DNA of 41,500 nt from an uncultured Lentisphaeria bacterium (GCA_903863035.1 CAIPAT010000140.1:1-41500), one strand, 5' to 3'; counted from the stretch's first letter, positions 1 through 8,571 are shown. The notes: generated by a model not told the origin, from the letters alone. Numbers and translations are program-made.

Positions 1-283
1 GGAATGAAAGGGGAAGTTCTAAAGTTTGAAAGAGCTGGAAGACAAGAACATTATGTTCAACGGCTCTCTAAATCTCGGAGTGGAGTTAGCAGGCGGAATT
101 TTAAGTAGGCCAGTTCCGCCGAAACTGGCTCATGAGGCGGTTTTGGCAAAACCGCCCTACTTTGATGGCATCTCCTGCTCAACGGCTCTCCAAAGTGTCG
201 GAATGAAAGGGGAAGTTCTAAAGCTTGAAAGAGCAGGAAGACAAAAACATTATGCTCAACGACTCTCTAATCTATCGGAGTGG
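1..283. repeat. 83-bp direct repeat with two hairpins between copies
   Basis: Bases 1-83 and 201-283 are near-identical; both begin GGAATGAAAGGGGAAGTTCT and end in TCGGAGTGG. A third partial copy of the ACGGCTCTC segment lies near 180. The spacer carries two inverted repeats: GCCAGTT/AACTGGC near 109-130, and GGCGGTTTTG/CAAAACCGCC at 136-156. Codon-like reading of the region gives no recognisable protein. It looks like a non-coding, duplicated repeat unit, possibly truncated at the window edge. Confidence 0.7.
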
Positions 284-299
284 CTGTCCAAAATGGAAA

Positions 300-459
300 G
301 AATGGTGAATGGTGGATGGTGAATGGTGAATGGTGAATGGTGAATGGTGAATGGTGAATGGTGAATGGTGAATGGTGAATGGTGAATGGTGAATGGTGAA
401 TGGTGAATGGTGAATGGCGAATGGCGAATGGTGAATGGTGAATGGTGGATGGTGAATGG
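300..459. repeat. Tandem 7-bp repeat (GAATGGT), about 23 units
   Basis: An uninterrupted run of GAATGGT units, with a few GGATGGT and GAATGGC variants concentrated at the two ends. The homogeneous core lies between about 321 and 411. The unit is not a multiple of three. Every forward frame of the pure unit meets TGA every 21 bases, so the array is unlikely to be coding on the plus strand. The central homogeneity and edge variants fit recent slippage expansion. Confidence 0.95.
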
Positions 460-919
460 ATACGTGCTAAGTGTTATGTATTACGTGTTACGGTTTTGTT
501 GTAGCGCCGTCCGAGCCGGACTGTCTTGGTCAGAGATGTCCAAGATGTCCAAAATGAGTAAAGCTTGCTTCGCGGGAGTGGAAAGTTTTGCCCCGCTTGC
601 GGGTCCCGCGAATGCGGGAGAGGAAAGTATGGAGCCGGAAAATACATCCCAGCCCTCCCTGAATTCCCAGTACTCCCAAACATTGTGCAGACAGGGTGTC
701 CAAAATGAGGTGACGCAGTGTCCAAAATGGGAAAAGCCCGCAAATGCGGAAGTGAAAAGTTATAGTTGCGCCCGACTGCGGCACTGTCAAAATCTTTCTT
801 TTGGGGCATATTTTCGTCTTTCATCCATTTTTTATGAATAATCCAGGCCGGAGACTTGTAAATATTAATTTTTAAAATATTGTAATATTTTGTTTTTTAA
901 CATTATTCAAGGTGATTAA
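460..919. other. Non-coding stretch with GTCCAAAATG copies and a cbiM leader
   Basis: No convincing gene. The decamer GTCCAAAATG recurs near 548, 699 and 719, and once before the heptamer array near 287. Short CCCGC/GCGGG inverted repeats occur near 600-620 and 735-750. The 80 bases before cbiM are AT-rich and end in AAGGTGA, a ribosome binding site 6 bases before the ATG. I see no cobalamin-riboswitch-like structure; the AT-rich leader is too short for one. Confidence 0.5.
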
Positions 920-1957
920 ATGCATATGGCAGATGCGCTGATTTCTCCTGCTGTTGGCGCTGGGATGTGGGCGGCAACAACCGGGATTGCGCTATTTTCG
1001 ATAAAGAAAATACAGGACATGGAGAATCATAAAGTTCCGCTGATGGCGGTAATGGGGGCATTTGTATTTGCCGCCCAGATGATTAATTTCTCGATTCCCG
1101 GCACCGGCTCCAGCGGGCACCTGGGCGGCGGTCTGCTGCTGGCGATACTGCTCGGTCCGTATGCGGCTTTTCTGACGATGGCCAGTGTGCTTATCATCCA
1201 GGCGTTGTTTTTCGCCGACGGCGGCCTGCTGGCTCTGGGTTGCAACATCTTCAACCTGGGTTTTTATTCATGTTTTATCATCTACCCTTTAATTTACCGG
1301 CTTATTGTCAATAAAAAGCCTTCGACTTCCCGGCTGTTCACCGGAACCTTGATCGCCGCCGTCATCGGATTGCAACTCGGCGCGTTCAGCGTAGTGCTTG
1401 AAACGGTTGTTTCCGGCAGGACGGAATTGCCGTTCAGCACTTTTGTCATGCTGATGCAGCCGATACATCTGGCAATCGGCATCGTTGAAGGGTTAGTCAC
1501 GGCCTCCATCGTCGCCTTTGTCTGGCAGGCCAGGCCGGAAATCATTGAGCATACGGATTCTGCCGGCAGGCTGTCAGGTTCACGGGTTCTGGCGGCTTTT
1601 GCGCTGGCCGCCATTCTGACCGGCGGGGTGTTATCCTGGTTTGCGTCAACCCGGCCGGACGGGCTGGAATGGACCATTGCAAAAGTGTCCGGCAAGGAGC
1701 AGCTTGAAAGCAATGGCACTGTCCATAAAATACTGGCAGCGGTTCAGGAGAAAGTCTCTTTTCTGCCCGATTATGCTCTTAAAACCAGTCCGGATTCGAC
1801 CGCAGCTGAACAGGCGCAGCAATGGCCTGCGGTAAACGGCGGAACCAGTGTTGCCGGTTTAATCGGCGGTGTAATGACCTTGCTGCTGGCGGGGCTTGCC
1901 GGGTTCGGCATTATGTATCTCAAGAAACTAAGAAAAGCCAAAGTACTTATTGATTGA
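920..1957 (+). CDS. cbiM: Cobalt/nickel ECF transporter substrate-binding protein, CbiM with fused CbiN-like (PDGLE) domain
   Basis: Integral membrane S-component of an energy-coupling-factor transporter that captures Co2+ or Ni2+. The N terminus reads MHMADAL. In this family His2 is a metal ligand and must be near the free N terminus, which supports this start, as does the upstream AAGGTGA. Residues 1-205 give the CbiM helices, with the conserved GTGSSGHLGGG stretch around 61-71. The C-terminal part (about 215-345) has a membrane helix, a PDGLEW motif, a soluble loop and a second helix. That is the arrangement of CbiN, so CbiM and CbiN are fused. The gene leads an operon with cbiQ and cbiO. 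The sequence does not decide Co versus Ni. Confidence 0.93.
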   Translation: MHMADALISPAVGAGMWAATTGIALFSIKKIQDMENHKVPLMAVMGAFVFAAQMINFSIPGTGSSGHLGGGLLLAILLGPYAAFLTMASVLIIQALFFADGGLLALGCNIFNLGFYSCFIIYPLIYRLIVNKKPSTSRLFTGTLIAAVIGLQLGAFSVVLETVVSGRTELPFSTFVMLMQPIHLAIGIVEGLVTASIVAFVWQARPEIIEHTDSAGRLSGSRVLAAFALAAILTGGVLSWFASTRPDGLEWTIAKVSGKEQLESNGTVHKILAAVQEKVSFLPDYALKTSPDSTAAEQAQQWPAVNGGTSVAGLIGGVMTLLLAGLAGFGIMYLKKLRKAKVLID

Positions 1958-1987
1958 ATCATTCACTGACAGAAAGTCTCTAACTTT

Positions 1988-2806
1988 ATGCCGACTATCG
2001 CGGAATCTTTAAATAATATCAGGCTGCTGGATGAATTGTCCGGACAGGCTACTCCCGTTCACCGGCTGCATCCTTTAGCGAAGCTGTTGACCACGCTCTC
2101 TTTTCTAGTAGTGACAGTTTCTTTCGGCAAATATGACTTGAGTGCCATGCTGCCGCTGATCATCTATCCGGTGGCGCTGATGATTACCGGAGACATTCCT
2201 TTCTGCCCGCTTTTTAAAAGGATGCTCATTATCTCCCCGCTGGCAATCGGGCTGGGCATTTTCAACCCGTTGTTTGACCGGACGCCTCTGATCATTCTGC
2301 CGTGGCTGCAAATCTCCGGCGGCTGGGTTTCATTCACGGTCATCATGCTGAAATTTGTGCTGACGGTGCTGGCCGCGTTAATCCTGGTGGCGACGACCGG
2401 CATTACAGGCATAGCGTCCGCGCTGAGGGCGCTGCGGATACCGAAAATATTTGTCATGCAGCTCATTTTAACCTACCGTTATATTACGCTGCTGCTGGAG
2501 GAAGTCGCCAGAATCCTGCTGGCCTACTCACTGCGTTCGCCGTTCAGCAAAGGGGTGCATTTCAGTGCCTGGGGATCGCTGTCCGGACAGTTGCTGATAA
2601 AGACTCATCTGCGGGCGCAGCGGGTCTATGAATCAATGCTGTGCAGAGGGTTTGCCGGGGAATACAATACCGGCAGCCTGAAAAGGTTCTCATTGGCGGA
2701 TCTGGCATATTTTGCCGGGTTCACAGTGTTTTTCATCATAGTCAGACATGGAAACATCCCGGTCAGAATCGGCGCTTTAATTACGGATTTATACTCTATC
2801 AGTTGA
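1988..2806 (+). CDS. cbiQ: ECF transporter transmembrane component CbiQ (EcfT)
   Basis: T-component coupling the CbiM substrate binder to the CbiO ATPase. It has several hydrophobic segments (about 30-130 and a C-terminal helix). It carries the family's cytoplasmic coupling region, QLILTYRYITLLLEE followed by a loop ending in SMLCRGF; EcfT proteins contact the ATPase through such A/C-R-G motifs. The ATG lies 30 bases after cbiM. The last four codons and the TGA stop (2792-2806) lie inside the left arm of a foldback repeat, so the native C terminus has probably been replaced. The total of 272 residues is still normal for the family. Confidence 0.92.
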   Translation: MPTIAESLNNIRLLDELSGQATPVHRLHPLAKLLTTLSFLVVTVSFGKYDLSAMLPLIIYPVALMITGDIPFCPLFKRMLIISPLAIGLGIFNPLFDRTPLIILPWLQISGGWVSFTVIMLKFVLTVLAALILVATTGITGIASALRALRIPKIFVMQLILTYRYITLLLEEVARILLAYSLRSPFSKGVHFSAWGSLSGQLLIKTHLRAQRVYESMLCRGFAGEYNTGSLKRFSLADLAYFAGFTVFFIIVRHGNIPVRIGALITDLYSIS

Positions 2807-3063
2807 AAATTTAACATAGACGAGTCGGATTGTGGATTGGATTTTTTCGATCCGACTGATTGGCGATATGAATATCGCCTGAAGGAGGAACGGAAAAATA
2901 CAACCGCAAGACACTCGTCCCGCAATGGCTGGATTGCGATCTTTTGAGTTTAGATTCGCACTCTTCGAGGCATTCGACACCCCGGTATCGGCAGCCTCTC
3001 AGAATACGAACCAATTCTCAAAATATTCACAATCTATTTTAAATTTTCAACCTGATAGAGTTT
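2791..3063. repeat. Foldback element, family A copy 1 (full-length form)
   Basis: 273 bp bounded by inverted arms: ACTCTATCAGTTGAAAATTT on the left, and its near-complement AAATTTTCAACCTGATAGAG on the right. Internal pairings include AGTCGGAT/ATCCGACT, the hairpin GGCGATAT/ATATCGCC, and a GAAGGAGGAACG segment. It shares its interior with the copy at 28158. It sits between cbiQ and cbiO, which otherwise would be directly adjacent. No coding capacity. It behaves like a MITE or a structured mobile RNA element. Confidence 0.85.
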
Positions 3064-3069
3064 AATCAA

Positions 3070-3831
3070 ATGAGTCACCATATAATTGAAGTAAAAAATC
3101 TGGATTACGTGTATCCTGACGGCAAGCAGGCGTTAAAAAATATTTCCTTCAGAATCACGCATGGCGAGTCGGTCGGCATAATCGGTCTCAACGGCGCCGG
3201 TAAATCAACCCTGCTGATGCACCTTAACGGGGTATTGTTTCCAACCGGCGGCGAGGTCAGCATCGGAGAAGTGGCAGTGCGGAAAAGCACACTGCAGGTG
3301 ATCCGGCAGCATGTCGGGTTTATTTTCCAGAATCCTGACGACCAGCTGTTCATGTCAACCGTCTATGACGATGTGGCCTTCGGGCCGCGCAATTATAAAC
3401 TGCCTGAAAATGAAGTGGAGAAAAGAGTTTTAAGCGCGCTGGATACGGTCGGGATTGCTCATTTGCGCAACCGTCCGCCGTACAAGCTGTCCGAGGGGGA
3501 AAAGCGCGCGGCCGCGATTGCCTCGATCCTGTCCATGTCGCCGGATATTCTGGTGATGGATGAACCGTCATCCTCACTGGACCCCAGTTCCAGAAGGCGG
3601 CTGATAAAGCTGCTCCATTCGTTCACTCATACCAGGATAATCGCATCCCATGACCTCGACATGGTACTGGAAATATGTGAAAGGACTATTGTCATTAAAA
3701 ACGGTGAAATCCTGGCTGATGACGCTACGCTTAAAATATTCGAAAATGAGGAATTGCTGGCAATAAGCGGACTTGAAAAACCATTCTGCATGCAGAATTG
3801 CCCCGTTTGCGCCACCAGAAAAAATATGTAA
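3070..3831 (+). CDS. cbiO: Cobalt/nickel ECF transporter ATPase CbiO
   Basis: ABC ATPase that powers metal uptake with CbiM and CbiQ. It has Walker A GLNGAGKST (residues 39-47), Q-loop FQNPDDQLF, signature LSEGEKR (a variant of the usual LSGGQ), Walker B ILVMDEP, D-loop SSLDP, and the switch histidine in ASHD. The C terminus carries three cysteines in CMQNCPVC, as seen in some metal-linked family members. Only six bases separate the upstream foldback element from the ATG. No strong ribosome binding site is visible; the GATAGAG of the element's arm is the nearest purine run. Translation may therefore depend on the element. Confidence 0.93.
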   Translation: MSHHIIEVKNLDYVYPDGKQALKNISFRITHGESVGIIGLNGAGKSTLLMHLNGVLFPTGGEVSIGEVAVRKSTLQVIRQHVGFIFQNPDDQLFMSTVYDDVAFGPRNYKLPENEVEKRVLSALDTVGIAHLRNRPPYKLSEGEKRAAAIASILSMSPDILVMDEPSSSLDPSSRRRLIKLLHSFTHTRIIASHDLDMVLEICERTIVIKNGEILADDATLKIFENEELLAISGLEKPFCMQNCPVCATRKNM

Positions 3832-3862
3832 AATTATGCCTGAACTTGACATCCGGAATATA

Positions 3863-4022
3863 GGAGCCGTAAAGAAATAACCTTTACATCTTCGCGTTTC
3901 TCCCGAATGCCTTTGTGTTTGCCGGTTCGTTACATACCTTCAGGTATGCGCCTTACCGGCAATTCCCAAAATCTCTTCGGGATATTTCGCGGGACTTGTC
4001 AAGTGTATTTCTTGACAGCTCC
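3863..4022 (+). repeat. Foldback element, family B copy 1
   Basis: 160 bp. The left end is GGAGCCGTAAAGAAATAACC; the right end, read inward on the other strand, is GGAGCTGTCAAGAAATACAC. Each end also forms its own small hairpin (GTAAAG/CTTTAC and GTCAAG/CTTGAC). Nested internal stems are CCCGAA/TTCGGG, TGCCGGT/ACCGGCA and ATACCT/AGGTAT. It starts 31 bases after the cbiO stop. Near-identical sequence is present at 41394-41500, and a copy in the opposite orientation lies near 28500-28660. Confidence 0.88.
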
Positions 4023-4024
4023 AT

Positions 4025-4188
4025 ATACTCTGCACGGCGGAAAATTTAAGAATAGACGAGCAGGATTGCGGATTGGTTTTTTTCGATCCGGTTGACTGGC
4101 GATACCCTGGTGCCGGCAGCCGCTCAGAATACGAACCAATTCTCAGAATCTTCGCACTCTATTTTAAATTTTCCGCCGTGCAGAGTAT
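4025..4188 (+). repeat. Foldback element, family A copy 2 (internally deleted)
   Basis: 164 bp with perfectly complementary ends (ATACTCTGCACGGCGGAAAA and its mirror) and TATA-like flanks. Compared with the copy at 28158 it lacks about 100 internal bases, between the GGCGATAC segment and the GGCAGCC segment. It directly abuts the family B element ending at 4022. The arms carry CGG/CCG where other copies carry TTG/CAA or TTG/CAG. Confidence 0.88.
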
Positions 4189-4205
4189 AAAATTCCATTT
4201 CTGCT

Positions 4206-4225
4206 GAATTAAGGGGGTTTAATTC
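4206..4225. promoter_or_regulatory. Palindrome upstream of the sigma-54 regulator gene
   Basis: GAATTAA and TTTAATTC flank a G-run, forming a near-perfect dyad about 85 bases before the regulator's start. It could be an operator or a short hairpin. No function is demonstrated by the sequence. Confidence 0.3.
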
Positions 4226-4310
4226 CTTGAATGCATGTGTATAGTATATATTAGTCAGGCAATTGTTTTAAACGGCCGATGCCGATAAACTATCTCATAA
4301 GGGAAGTTAT

Positions 4311-5738
4311 ATGGATCAGGATAATTATCCGGCTGCTCCAATTTTGATTGTGGACGATGAAAAAAATACATTGAAAAGTTACGAACTGGCATTTCTCAGC
4401 GCCGGCATCAATAACATCCTGACCTGCGAGAATGGCATGTGTGCATTGGAGATTCTCAGTTCGAAAGAAGTCGAACTGGTATTGCTGGATATGATCATGC
4501 CGAACATGTCCGGTACCGAATTGCTGCGTCAGATCGTCCAGGATTATCCGGAAGTTCCGGTTATTATGGTCACCGGGGTCAACAGTCTTGACAGCGCGGT
4601 GGAGTGTATGCGGCTCGGAGCAATTGACTATCAATTGAAACCGGTTGATCCCGACCGGCTGATCGCCCAGGTTAAAAACACCATCGAATTGCGGAAACTG
4701 AAACGTGAAAATTATCTGTTACAGAAACATCTGCTGCTGGAAGAACCCGCCGACAGACCGGAAGCATTTGTCAGAATCAACACACAGAACAAATATATGC
4801 TCGCGCTGTTTCAGTACTGCAAAGCCATTGCCAGAAGCCGTCAGCCGGTACTGGTTACCGGAGAAACCGGTGTCGGCAAAGAACTATTTGCCCAGGCGCT
4901 GCATAAACTGTCCGGCTGTTCAGGCGAACTGGTTACAGTCAATATCGCCGGACTGGACGACAACATTCTGTCAGACACGCTCTTCGGACACCAGAAAGGT
5001 GCCTTCACCGGCGCACTGAACAACCGTCCGGGCATGATCGAAAAAGCCAATGACGGGACTTTATTCATTGATGAAATCGGCGATCTGAATATTGCTTCGC
5101 AGGTAAAACTGCTGCGTCTGCTGCAGGAAAGAGAATATTCTCCGCTGGGTTCTGATTCCGCCAAAATCTCGACCGCCAGAGTCATACTGGCGACCCACCG
5201 GGACTTAAGCGAACTGCAGCGGGACGCAAAATTCAGGAAAGACCTGTACTACCGGATTTCGACTCATCATATCAGTATTCCGCCGTTGCGGGACCGAAAA
5301 GAAGACATTCCCTTGCTGTTAAACTTTATGATAGAACAAATTTCAAGGGAGCTGAACAAGAGGCCGCCGCAATATCCGTCTGAACTGCTCACGTTGTTGA
5401 AAGCCTATCACTTCCCCGGCAACATCCGTGAACTTGAAGCAATGGTATATGATGCCATCAGCAGTCATAAGTCAAAAATGCTTTCCTCCAAGGTTTTTAT
5501 CGACCATATTTCGAGAAATTCCGCGAACAGCCAGTTTAGCGGCGATATCCAGAAAAATTATCAGAATCTGGGTAACTGTTTTTCCGGACTTTCCGCTTTG
5601 CCTACGCTCAAGGAGTCGGTAAAAATTCTTATCAAGGAAGCGTTAAAACGGTCTGAAGGCAATCAAAGCATTGCCTCCAGAATGCTCGGAATTACGCCGC
5701 AGGCGCTCAGCGCACGACTGAAAAATAATGGAGATTGA
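4311..5738 (+). CDS. Sigma-54-dependent response regulator (NtrC family)
   Basis: Phosphorylation-controlled activator of sigma-54 promoters. The receiver domain (residues about 8-125) has phospho-acceptor Asp60 in LLDMIMP and the conserved Lys in QLKPVDP. The AAA+ domain (about 150-385) has Walker A GETGVGKE from residue 184 and GAFTGA at 230-235, the loop that contacts sigma-54. The Walker B motif is TLFIDEIGDL. A Fis-type helix-turn-helix (about 435-475) has the sequence NQSIASRMLGITPQALSARL. The ATG is preceded by AAGGGAAG. The partner kinase is not adjacent; a REC-HPt protein follows. Target promoters cannot be named from this window. Confidence 0.95.
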   Translation: MDQDNYPAAPILIVDDEKNTLKSYELAFLSAGINNILTCENGMCALEILSSKEVELVLLDMIMPNMSGTELLRQIVQDYPEVPVIMVTGVNSLDSAVECMRLGAIDYQLKPVDPDRLIAQVKNTIELRKLKRENYLLQKHLLLEEPADRPEAFVRINTQNKYMLALFQYCKAIARSRQPVLVTGETGVGKELFAQALHKLSGCSGELVTVNIAGLDDNILSDTLFGHQKGAFTGALNNRPGMIEKANDGTLFIDEIGDLNIASQVKLLRLLQEREYSPLGSDSAKISTARVILATHRDLSELQRDAKFRKDLYYRISTHHISIPPLRDRKEDIPLLLNFMIEQISRELNKRPPQYPSELLTLLKAYHFPGNIRELEAMVYDAISSHKSKMLSSKVFIDHISRNSANSQFSGDIQKNYQNLGNCFSGLSALPTLKESVKILIKEALKRSEGNQSIASRMLGITPQALSARLKNNGD

Positions 5739-5765
5739 GTTCTTCAAAATAAAAATTATGGCGTT

Positions 5766-6674
5766 ATGAAAAATGATCTGACTAAAACCGCAGATTTCGA
5801 TGAGTATGAATTACACGGCAGGCTGGAAGACCAGCTCAAGACGAGGGAATTAAGCGCCTTCACGCCAACGCCAGTATCCTCTGCTGAGCATGTATATGAG
5901 CCTGTCAGCAAAACGGATATCAGCCCCATCAGTATTTTAGTGGCAGATGACAATACAGTTGACCGTATTGTGGCCAAGTCCATACTTCATAAACTTGGCT
6001 ATCACGCGGATTTTGTTTCCAATGGCAAAGAAGCAGTCCGGATCATGGAAGAAAAACATTATGACCTGGTGCTGATGGACTGCGTAATGCCGGTAATGGA
6101 CGGTTTTGAAGCAACTGCCATAATCCGTAACCAGGAATCACCGGTGCTCGACCATCAGGTACCGGTCATTGCCATGACCGCAGGTTTTATCGAAGGCCAT
6201 GAAGCAAAATACCGGGAAGCCGGGATGAACGACTATATTGCCAAACCGATTACGCTGCCGAAACTGGCTGCGACAGTAACTAAACTTGTGACATTGCGTT
6301 CCGGCTATATCGCTGATGCGGCGGCAGGAAATAACCAAACTGCCATATTTGACCGGCAGGAACTGGCGGAACGCCTGCTGCATGACGAAGACCTGCTGTA
6401 TGATGTCATAGACGACTTCCTGCAAAATCTGCCAGGACAGCTTGCAGACTTGAAAGCATCAGTTGATACTCCAATCATGGCTCACATTATTAAAGATTCT
6501 GCAATGGCAATAGGCGCCAATGAACTTTATCCGCTGGCCATGAAGATCGAAGCCGCCGCCAAGAAGCACGACCACGAAGAAGCCGTCAGGCTTATGCCGC
6601 AACTTGAAGAAGCCGTCGAACGTCTGGTTGCAATACTGAAAAGAGAAGTACAGAACCGCAGCGGAAAAAGCTGA
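5766..6674 (+). CDS. Response regulator with C-terminal HPt domain (REC-HPt)
   Basis: Phosphorelay intermediate of 302 residues. A 50-residue polar N-terminal extension precedes the receiver domain (about 57-175). Phospho-Asp105 lies in LVLMDCVMP and the conserved Lys in IAKPITL. Residues about 195-298 form a helical HPt-like domain; His240 in AHIIKDSAMAIGA matches the phosphotransfer motif HxxKGxS..IGA except that Gly is replaced by Asp. The gene follows the sigma-54 regulator by 27 bases, so co-transcription is likely. No strong ribosome binding site is present. The two may take phosphate from a hybrid kinase encoded elsewhere, for example the one at 24733-27777, but that is inference. Confidence 0.85.
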   Translation: MKNDLTKTADFDEYELHGRLEDQLKTRELSAFTPTPVSSAEHVYEPVSKTDISPISILVADDNTVDRIVAKSILHKLGYHADFVSNGKEAVRIMEEKHYDLVLMDCVMPVMDGFEATAIIRNQESPVLDHQVPVIAMTAGFIEGHEAKYREAGMNDYIAKPITLPKLAATVTKLVTLRSGYIADAAAGNNQTAIFDRQELAERLLHDEDLLYDVIDDFLQNLPGQLADLKASVDTPIMAHIIKDSAMAIGANELYPLAMKIEAAAKKHDHEEAVRLMPQLEEAVERLVAILKREVQNRSGKS

Positions 6675-6706
6675 AACCGTCCCTGCACCGGCAGATGGAT
6701 TTCAGC
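6670..6706. terminator. Hairpin between convergent genes
   Basis: GCTGAAA (6670-6676) pairs with TTTCAGC (6700-6706), with an inner CTGC/GCAG stem. It overlaps the stop of the REC-HPt gene and faces the end of recJ 33 bases away. It is suited to act as a bidirectional terminator, although neither side has a clear T-run. Confidence 0.5.
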
Positions 6707-6738
6707 AGCACATCCGTGTCTATCTACAGTTTATACGT

Positions 6739-8454
6739 TTATTGGGCAGGCCGGAAATCTACAATCTGGAGCTGCGGTTTTTTGTCGTTATAATAGGTAT
6801 TAAGTTGCGGCATAGCCAGGATATCCCACATTCCACGGTCAAAAGTATCCGGAATCTGATTGAATGCGATAAATTCTATCTGAGAGTTATTGAAATTCTT
6901 GAAAACACCGCGGATATGCTTGTTGCCGACCTGGGTACTCTTGACCAGCTGCAGACTGTTGAACCGGTATATCGGCTTCGGATTGCTGTGACCGAACGGA
7001 GCGAGGCTGTCAATCATATCGAAAAAACCGGAGCTGAGTTCTTCCAGCTCCACTGCGCCGTCATAAGAGATGTTCTCCTGCAAGTCTTCAATGGAAAGCA
7101 ACTCACGCACACGGGTTTCCAGCGCCTGATAGAACGGTTTGATATTGGCGGCAGTAAGACCTATTCCGACAGCCATCGGATGTCCGCCGTAGCGTACGAG
7201 CAGATGCGAAGCTTTACCCAGCACTTCCACCAGGTTGAGATTACCGATACTGCGTCCGGAACCATACGCTTCTTCACCCTGAATCGTCAGTACGATGGCA
7301 GGACGGTTATAGTCGCGGGCCAGCCGGGAGGCGACAATGCCGATGACTCCCTGGTGCCATTCTTTGCCGGCTACCAGGATGGAATAGCAATTGCTTAAAT
7401 CAATATCCCTTTCGATCTGCAGTCTGGCTTCTTCAAAAATTTCCTGCTCTTTTTCCTGGCGGATACTGTTATATTTTTCCAGTTGATTGGCATAATGATA
7501 AGCCTCGACAATATTGTCGGCCTCGAGCAGATGCAAGGCGGTATTGGCGTCGCCAACCCGGCCTGCGGCATTGATACGTGGAGCCAGTTTGAAAGTGATG
7601 TCCGACGGAGTCAGGTCAGCCTTGAGTTTGGATGACTCAATCAGCGCCCGGATACCCGGACGGAATTGCTTTTTCAAGACTTCAATACCATGTTTGACCA
7701 GTATACGGTTTTCGCCCAGCAGCGGTACGATATCGGCTACGGTACCGAGCGCGACGTAATCGAGTACATCTTCAAGCTTGGTGGTAAATCCGCCGAGATT
7801 ATTTTCGCGTCCGTATTTAATAAATGCATGAGAAAGTTTAAATGCGGTACCGGCACCTGAAAGCACATGCAGGTCTGCCAGTTCCGGATAAATCTTCGGA
7901 TTGATGATTGCCAGAGCCGGAGGAAGTTCGGCACCGGCTTCATGGTGGTCGGTGATGATGGTGTCTATACCCATTTTAACCGCTTCAATCACGGCTTCAT
8001 TGCTGGTGATGCCGCAATCCACGGTGATGAGCACCTGGCATTGTTTGCCGATTGCGGCAAAAGCTTTTTTCAGCGATTCCGGCGTGAAGCCGTAGCCGTC
8101 GTCGAAACGGTGCGGAATAAACGAATGAACTTCGGCGCCGTTTTTGCGCAGAATCAGCGACAACAAAGCCGTCGCAGTTACGCCGTCGGTGTCATAGTCT
8201 CCGTGTATAAGAATCGGTTCGCGCTTTTTTATCGCGTCCCAAAGTCTTGCCGCCGCTTTTTTGATCCCAGGAAACCGGTAAGGGTCACTAAGTTCATTCA
8301 GCTTTGGAGTCAAAAAACTGTTAATTCCGCTCTCGTCGATCCCGCGGGATACGAAATAAAGCGCGATCGGACGCGGAAACGAAAATTTCCGCACTATCGC
8401 GTCAACTGAATTTTCCAGATTTTGACAAGCTGATATCCATGTCTTTTTTCCCAT
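6739..8454 (-). CDS. recJ: Single-stranded-DNA-specific exonuclease RecJ
   Basis: 5'-3' exonuclease on single-stranded DNA, used in recombinational and mismatch repair. Full length (571 residues). The DHH-family motifs are in order: HGDYDTDGVTATALL (motif I), VDCG (II), and DHH at residues 169-171 in TDHHEAG (III). The DHHA1 region ends in GRSIGNLNLVEVL and YGGHPMAVGIGL, followed by the C-terminal OB-fold. The gene stands alone on the minus strand, with AGAGA before the ATG. The GGHPMA motif and all metal-binding aspartates appear intact. Confidence 0.96.
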   Translation of the reverse strand: MGKKTWISACQNLENSVDAIVRKFSFPRPIALYFVSRGIDESGINSFLTPKLNELSDPYRFPGIKKAAARLWDAIKKREPILIHGDYDTDGVTATALLSLILRKNGAEVHSFIPHRFDDGYGFTPESLKKAFAAIGKQCQVLITVDCGITSNEAVIEAVKMGIDTIITDHHEAGAELPPALAIINPKIYPELADLHVLSGAGTAFKLSHAFIKYGRENNLGGFTTKLEDVLDYVALGTVADIVPLLGENRILVKHGIEVLKKQFRPGIRALIESSKLKADLTPSDITFKLAPRINAAGRVGDANTALHLLEADNIVEAYHYANQLEKYNSIRQEKEQEIFEEARLQIERDIDLSNCYSILVAGKEWHQGVIGIVASRLARDYNRPAIVLTIQGEEAYGSGRSIGNLNLVEVLGKASHLLVRYGGHPMAVGIGLTAANIKPFYQALETRVRELLSIEDLQENISYDGAVELEELSSGFFDMIDSLAPFGHSNPKPIYRFNSLQLVKSTQVGNKHIRGVFKNFNNSQIEFIAFNQIPDTFDRGMWDILAMPQLNTYYNDKKPQLQIVDFRPAQ

Positions 8455-8571
8455 TCAATGTCTCTTTTATGTTAAATATCATGTTATTACTTTAGCTTAG
8501 ACCGGATATATCGCCAATGGCTTTTCCTGCTATTTCTATTTTTTTTAATCGATTTTTTTTATGATTCAAAC

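Noticed and set aside
26-322. 98-codon open frame through the direct repeat
   Set aside because: It crosses two hairpins and both repeat copies and runs into the heptamer array. No domain or ribosome site.
300-459. CRISPR array
   Set aside because: Contiguous 7-bp units with no spacers; a simple tandem repeat.
407-841. Open frame of 144 codons after the heptamer array
   Set aside because: It starts inside the tandem repeat, has no recognisable domain, and the minus strand is equally open. Composition looks non-coding.
841-919. Possible cobalamin riboswitch before cbiM
   Set aside because: The AT-rich leader is only about 80 bases and lacks the conserved B12-box type sequence.
7867-8409. 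180-codon plus-strand frame inside recJ
   Set aside because: Antisense to clearly conserved RecJ motifs.
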